Shown here: piece by piece, positions 30,661-34,228 of the stretch
Layout: each line of letters begins with the position of its first letter
Position numbering within the stretch: the stretch's first letter is position 1
NCBI GenBank assembly: GCA_945862125.1
Contig: CAMAYC010000046.1
Span: forward strand, 1-34,228
DNA: 34,228 bases
From: Reyranella massiliensis 521
Lineage (GTDB): Bacteria; Pseudomonadota; Alphaproteobacteria; Reyranellales; Reyranellaceae
Reading direction: 5' to 3'
Made by a program: the position numbers and the translations under genes
The notes under the pieces: generated by a model
Told to the model about the DNA's origin: nothing
The model's database searches: none
The model's input: only the letters and a program-made list of their open reading frames with translations

Positions 30661-31692
30661 GTGCCCCAATTTGAAGCGGATTTGAAGGTGTTTGCCAAGT
30701 TTTCTGAGAAGCACGGCGACCGGGATGTTCCGGCGGCAGGCCGCTATCGGCACGTCGTCTATGGCATCGTGGTGGAAAGCGAGTTCCGGTTGAATTCGGT
30801 CGACGAGGTTTCGGTTGGCGCGTCGGAAGGGAACTCGGATGTGTCGATCAGGGTACGTTTCGGATCGGCCGACTATTTCCGCGGCAAAACGGACGGGCTG
30901 CCGGAGGATTTAGACGACTGGATTCGGCATGTCGTGCTGGCGGATGGCAGCGTCTATGTGAAGGTCGATGGTGTTTTCGAAACCGTCATCTCTCCGGACG
31001 GTCGATCCGTCGTCTGCGCGCGGCTGGGCAATGCTGACCAAAGATCGTTCGAGGCGAATTTGATGAACTTCGTCTTCAGCACTGCACTCACGTTGCGGGG
31101 CGAGGAGCCGCTCCATGCGACGGTCCTCGACCTCGACGGACGCGCCATCGGCTTGCTGGGCTGTAGTGGCGCCGGAAAGTCGACCCTTGCCGCGTTTCTG
31201 ATCGCGCAGGGGGCGGAGTTGGTCACCGACGACATGCTGCGGCTGACCTTTGCCGACACTCTGGCCTTTGCCCATTATGGGCCCCATCGACTCAAACTCT
31301 TCGACGAACCTGCCCAGCGGTTCTTGCCGGGAAGAGTGAGCGACGGCCACTTCAATCCGCTCAGCGGCAAGATCATGATCCCCCCGCATGACATGGTGCG
31401 CCCCCGTCGCGAGCCACTCCGGCTTGCGGCGCTGTTCTGCCTCGACGAGCTGCACGAGCAGCCAGCGTCCGACGCGGTATTCATGCGTCGGCTTGCCGGC
31501 AACGACCTGCTGCAGACGCTGACGTCATCGGCCATGAACAAGCGGTATTGTGCTCCCGAGCGATTGATGCGGCAGTTTCGGTTCGCCGAGCGCTTGGCGC
31601 ACACTTTGCCGGTTTACGCGCTGAACTACGCGAGACGCTATACGCTGCTGGACCGGGTCGGCGAGGAAATCCGCCGACTGGTTCACCCATGA
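30661..31692 (+). CDS. HprK-like serine kinase of a lasso-peptide-type cluster
   Basis: 343 residues. Seen: an N-terminal domain of unknown fold (about 1-140) with YGIVVESEFRLNSV, then an HPr-kinase-like domain: LHATVLDLDGRAIGLLGCSG, Walker A GCSGAGKST (Lys173), and VTDDMLRL with Asp190/191. HprK-like kinases of this sort occur in lasso-peptide gene clusters; characterised ones (e.g. PadeK, and SyanK of Sphingobium) phosphorylate a C-terminal Ser of the precursor. GTG 30661 (with GGAAAG) is chosen; GTG 30643 is an alternative. Its stop overlaps the next start (ATGA). Regulatory HPr kinase itself is less likely because no HPr/PTS gene is nearby. Confidence 0.83.
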   Translation: MPQFEADLKVFAKFSEKHGDRDVPAAGRYRHVVYGIVVESEFRLNSVDEVSVGASEGNSDVSIRVRFGSADYFRGKTDGLPEDLDDWIRHVVLADGSVYVKVDGVFETVISPDGRSVVCARLGNADQRSFEANLMNFVFSTALTLRGEEPLHATVLDLDGRAIGLLGCSGAGKSTLAAFLIAQGAELVTDDMLRLTFADTLAFAHYGPHRLKLFDEPAQRFLPGRVSDGHFNPLSGKIMIPPHDMVRPRREPLRLAALFCLDELHEQPASDAVFMRRLAGNDLLQTLTSSAMNKRYCAPERLMRQFRFAERLAHTLPVYALNYARRYTLLDRVGEEIRRLVHP

Positions 31693-32138
31693 GACGCGTT
31701 GCGGCATTCCTTGCCCTGCCGGGCAGCGATCGGTTCCTGCTGCTCGAGGCTTTTGCGACCATCGCCGCGGTCCGCGTCGCTCTCCACCTGACCTCTGTCG
31801 ATCGATTGCGTTCCTGGGCTGCGCGCGTGAAACCGGGAACAGGATCGGTCGACAGAATTTCCTGGGCCGTCCGCGTGGCATCCCGCCTGCTGTCTGGCAC
31901 AACGTGCCTGGGCTCGGCGCTTGTTCTGCAGCGTCTTCTCTCGATGCAAGGCCACGCCTCCGAACTTCACATCGGCGTCGCCAAGCAGGACCAGCGCTTT
32001 GCCGCTCACGCCTGGGTCGTCTGCGAAGGCCGGATCCTCATGGGCGACGACGAGCACGACGGCTACACGCGGCTGCTAACCTGGAAATCGGCGGAATCGT
32101 CAGATTTGCCTGCCCCTGCCAAATCCGATCCGGGCTGA
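31689..32138 (+). CDS. lasso peptide biosynthesis B2 protein (transglutaminase-like protease)
   Basis: 149 residues of the Transglut_core3 family, the leader-peptide protease of split-B lasso peptide pathways. Seen: GTTCLGSALVLQRLLSMQG with catalytic Cys73, LHIGVAKQDQRFAAHAWVVCEG with His107, and an Asp (120) right after GRILMGD. The conserved AHAWV block is a hallmark of B2 proteins. Coupled to the kinase by ATGA and followed after 2 nt by the cyclase gene. The C-terminal 20 residues are polar and likely disordered. Together with B1 it should cut the leader from a precursor peptide. Confidence 0.88.
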   Translation: MRRVAAFLALPGSDRFLLLEAFATIAAVRVALHLTSVDRLRSWAARVKPGTGSVDRISWAVRVASRLLSGTTCLGSALVLQRLLSMQGHASELHIGVAKQDQRFAAHAWVVCEGRILMGDDEHDGYTRLLTWKSAESSDLPAPAKSDPG

Positions 32139-32140
32139 GA

Positions 32141-33916
32141 TTGTTCGCCGCCGTTCTCAACTTCGACGGCACACCCGTTGACCCCCAAGAGCTCGCCGGC
32201 GCCGGCGATGTCGTCGAGATCGTTGGTCGATCGCGTCGAGTCGCTTTCATTTGCTCACGGCCGGAACCCGAAGCGGCCGGCGAGGAGTCATGCGGCATTC
32301 AGAGCCTTGGCGGCCGATACTGGATCGTGGGCCGCATCCGGCTCGACGCCGGCCGCGAGCTCCGGTCGCGGTTGGCAGCCCGACTCGGAAGCCGACCGGA
32401 TGCAATCTCCGATCCGCTGCTCTGCCTGCACGCCTATGCGGCGTGGGGTGAAAACTTCGTCGACTTTCTCGCCGGCGATTTTTGCTTTGCCCTTTGGGAC
32501 GACGAACGAAGCCGCCTGATCTGCGCGCGCGATCAGCTGGGCGTGCGCTCGCTGTTTCATGCCGAGGCTGGAAATTCCCGGTTCGTCGGCGATTCGCTCG
32601 ACTGGATCGTTTCCCACGCCCCAGCCGACCGGGACCTCGACGACTACTGGATTGCCGATTTTCTCAGCGGCGGGCACAGCCTCGATTTCGATCGAACGGT
32701 CTACCGGCACATTCGTCGGATTCCGCCGGCCCATGTCCTGACATTTTCCGACGGTGGCGCGAGCGTCCGCAGATACTGGCGGCTGGAGATCGGCGAACCG
32801 CTCCAGTATCGCGACCGCCGACAGTATAGCGAGCGGTTCCTCGAGTTGATGTCCCGAGCGCTGGCCGACCGCCTGCCTGCCGGCAGGGTGGGCATTTCGA
32901 TGAGCGGCGGTCTCGATTCAACGACGCTGGCGGCCTGCGCCGTGCGCAGCACGGGCGACGCGTCGCGCGTGCTGGCGGAGTGCATCCACTACGAGAGGTT
33001 GATGCCGGACGACGAAAAGCACTTCAGTTCGCTCGCCGCTCGACACCTGGGCATAGAGTTGCAGTTCAGGGCCGCTGACGACCTTACCTACGATCCGCAG
33101 TGGCGCTCGCGCGAGATCGGCAGTGCCGAGCCGTCCCTGTCCATCATCTGCGCACACCCCAATCGCATCGCGGGTCGCGAACAGGCGGGCAGGGCGCGTG
33201 TCTGGCTTCATGGTGAGGGGCCCGACAATGCCCTCGTCTTCGAGCGTGGGCCCTACTTTTCCTGGCTGCTGCAACGTCGGGACTGGCCGCGGATCGCCGA
33301 AGCGGCCTGGCTTTACGTCGCGGCAAAAGGCTTCAAAGGTTGGGCCGAGACTTTGCGGCGCTATGTCGGGCGACGCGCCGTCGTTCACGATCCGGGCGTA
33401 TTGCCATCGTGGCTCGACCGGACCCTCGTGGACCGTCTGGACCTCGCGGAACGCATGCGCAGCGCCGACGCACCGAGGGAGCCTCGTCACCCTTGGCATC
33501 CGCGCGCCGTTGTCTGGTTCGGCGATCCCGTCTGGCAGAGTGTCTTCGCCGATTTCGATTTCGAGGAGTCGCTGGCGCCGATCTTCTGGCGTCATCCCTA
33601 TCTCGACCTCCGGGTGCTGGAATTCATGTTGTCGGTGCCACCTGTGCCGTGGGCGAGGGAAAAGTTGCTGCTGCGCGAGGCCATGCGCGGCGTGCTTCCC
33701 GAGCCGATACTCGCCCGCCGGAAAACGCCGCTGGCGGAGTCACCGCGCGTGCAGCCTATTCGAACGCATGGTCTTCCCGGATTGTCGCGGAACGATCGGT
33801 TGAGCCGGTATGTCGACATCCGCGCCCTGCCGCTCGAACCGCCTCCCGATCCCGGCCTCGATCGGCTGATTGCCGTTCATGCGCTCGATCACTGGCTGAC
33901 CCAGCGTGCATTGTAA
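32141..33916 (+). CDS. asparagine-synthetase-like lasso cyclase (C protein)
   Basis: 591 residues. Seen: an N-terminal glutaminase-like domain (about 1-210, including GDFCFALWDDERSRLICARD and GVRSLFH) and a C-terminal ATP-pyrophosphatase domain with SMSGGLDSTTLAACA (Ser255-Ser260, the AMP-forming loop) and a PxxWAREKLLLREAMRGVLP helix. True asparagine synthetases begin with a catalytic Cys2; here the start reads FAAVLNFDG without it, as expected for lasso cyclases, which activate an Asp/Glu side chain rather than use glutamine ammonia. TTG 32141 is used because no ATG exists nearby. It lies between B2 and B1. Confidence 0.85.
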   Translation: MFAAVLNFDGTPVDPQELAGAGDVVEIVGRSRRVAFICSRPEPEAAGEESCGIQSLGGRYWIVGRIRLDAGRELRSRLAARLGSRPDAISDPLLCLHAYAAWGENFVDFLAGDFCFALWDDERSRLICARDQLGVRSLFHAEAGNSRFVGDSLDWIVSHAPADRDLDDYWIADFLSGGHSLDFDRTVYRHIRRIPPAHVLTFSDGGASVRRYWRLEIGEPLQYRDRRQYSERFLELMSRALADRLPAGRVGISMSGGLDSTTLAACAVRSTGDASRVLAECIHYERLMPDDEKHFSSLAARHLGIELQFRAADDLTYDPQWRSREIGSAEPSLSIICAHPNRIAGREQAGRARVWLHGEGPDNALVFERGPYFSWLLQRRDWPRIAEAAWLYVAAKGFKGWAETLRRYVGRRAVVHDPGVLPSWLDRTLVDRLDLAERMRSADAPREPRHPWHPRAVVWFGDPVWQSVFADFDFEESLAPIFWRHPYLDLRVLEFMLSVPPVPWAREKLLLREAMRGVLPEPILARRKTPLAESPRVQPIRTHGLPGLSRNDRLSRYVDIRALPLEPPPDPGLDRLIAVHALDHWLTQRAL

Positions 33917-33971
33917 CGCGGTAGCGCCGGGGGTAACGTGCCGGTCATCGATGACACCAGGGACATTTCAT

Positions 33972-34228
33972 ATGCTAGAGCCCTCGACAGTCGTGAAAAA
34001 AACCTCAAGCCAGGTTTCCTGCGTCCTCAACGACGAGGTCGCCGTACTGAATGTCGATCGCGCCCTCTATTTCGGGCTGCAGGGTGTCGGAGCACATATT
34101 TGGGACGCCCTGGAGCAGGCCCGGTCGGTCTCCGACATTTGCGACGATGTCGTGGCCCATTTCGACGTTGCCCCGGAAACCTGTCGCGACGATGTGACCA
34201 AATTCCTCGCGAGCATGCATGAGGCGGG
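33972..34228 (+). CDS. PqqD-like RRE protein (lasso peptide B1), 3' end beyond the window
   Basis: The first 85 residues of a PqqD-family recognition-element protein. Seen: VSCVLNDEVAVLNVDRALYF, LQGVGAHIWDALEQARSVSD and ICDDVVAHFDVAPETCRDDV, which follow the winged-helix PqqD pattern (LYFxLNxxGxxIWxxL). Such proteins bind the leader peptide and deliver it to the B2 protease. ATG 33972 has an AGGGA site 8 nt upstream; the gap from the cyclase (33917-33971) shows no gene. In most split-B clusters B1 is next to B2; here C lies between them. The gene and perhaps a precursor continue past the edge. Confidence 0.88.
   Translation, partial: MLEPSTVVKKTSSQVSCVLNDEVAVLNVDRALYFGLQGVGAHIWDALEQARSVSDICDDVVAHFDVAPETCRDDVTKFLASMHEA

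Noticed and set aside
30617-30685. 22-codon plus-strand frame as a lasso precursor
   Set aside because: No ribosome site, no Thr at leader end, no ring-forming Gly...Asp/Glu pattern, and it overlaps the kinase start.
30661-31692. True HPr kinase/phosphorylase
   Set aside because: No HPr or PTS genes are nearby, the N-terminal domain differs, and the next three genes are lasso-pathway genes.
31689-32138. Generic transglutaminase unrelated to peptides
   Set aside because: The Cys...AHAWV...Asp pattern, small size and the flanking kinase, cyclase and PqqD genes fit lasso B2 better.

Overview
The window is GC-rich, densely packed DNA with short gaps, many 4-nt ATGA-type overlaps and frequent GTG/TTG starts. 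Family content (ECF11-type sigma factor with a ChrR-like anti-sigma, a patatin/acetoacetate decarboxylase/3-hydroxybutyrate dehydrogenase operon, DUF2177, DUF1295, paired EmrAB pumps) points to a free-living alphaproteobacterium; a Reyranella-like or other Rhodospirillales/Hyphomicrobiales host is only a guess. No rRNA, tRNA, CRISPR array or complete insertion sequence was seen.

Region 1 (1-3040): a TauD/TfdA dioxygenase, cut by the window edge, diverges from a tight operon encoding a cysteine-dioxygenase-like cupin, a 2Fe-2S ferredoxin, a ketopantoate-reductase-family enzyme and a DsbA/HCCA-isomerase-like protein. This looks catabolic with unknown substrate. Region 2 (3037-9682): two tandem MarR-EmrA-EmrB efflux systems. 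In the first, EmrB diverges from MarR-EmrA across an 18-bp palindrome overlapping its promoter; the second is a simple marR-emrA-emrB operon. Both rightward promoters predict almost leaderless mRNAs. Region 3 (9679-13708): a lone sugar-type ABC permease, a second TauD/TfdA enzyme, a Tyr/Gly/Pro-rich lipoprotein, a Gfo/Idh/MocA oxidoreductase and two small hypotheticals.

Region 4 (13904-22517) is a photooxidative-stress island built around an ECF sigma factor and its ChrR-like anti-sigma. It holds DUF1295, DUF2177, an SDR, GTP cyclohydrolase I, a three-gene membrane protein/DCC/GNAT operon, a HIG1-like protein, a fasciclin, a DUF6134-like secreted protein and a SOUL protein. Five promoter-like sites of form TGATCC-N18-TA (three exact in the -35, two with one mismatch) lie just upstream of five of these transcription units, so the island appears to be a self-contained sigma regulon. 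The ChrR protein keeps its cupin metal ligands but lacks both cysteines of the usual N-terminal zinc site.

Region 5 (22673-26193): an outer-membrane-type protein, then the operon patatin - acetoacetate decarboxylase - 3-hydroxybutyrate dehydrogenase (ketone-body/polyhydroxybutyrate metabolism).

Region 6 (26370-34228, running off the right edge) is the most novel part. A regulatory-domain methyltransferase and four different Fe(II)/2-oxoglutarate oxygenases lie beside an operon encoding an HprK-like kinase, a lasso-peptide B2 (transglutaminase-like) protease, an asparagine-synthetase-like lasso cyclase without the usual N-terminal cysteine, and a PqqD-like B1/RRE protein (truncated). This is a candidate kinase-containing lasso-peptide-type RiPP locus, possibly with oxidative and methyl tailoring. 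No precursor peptide was found in the window; it may lie just past the right edge.
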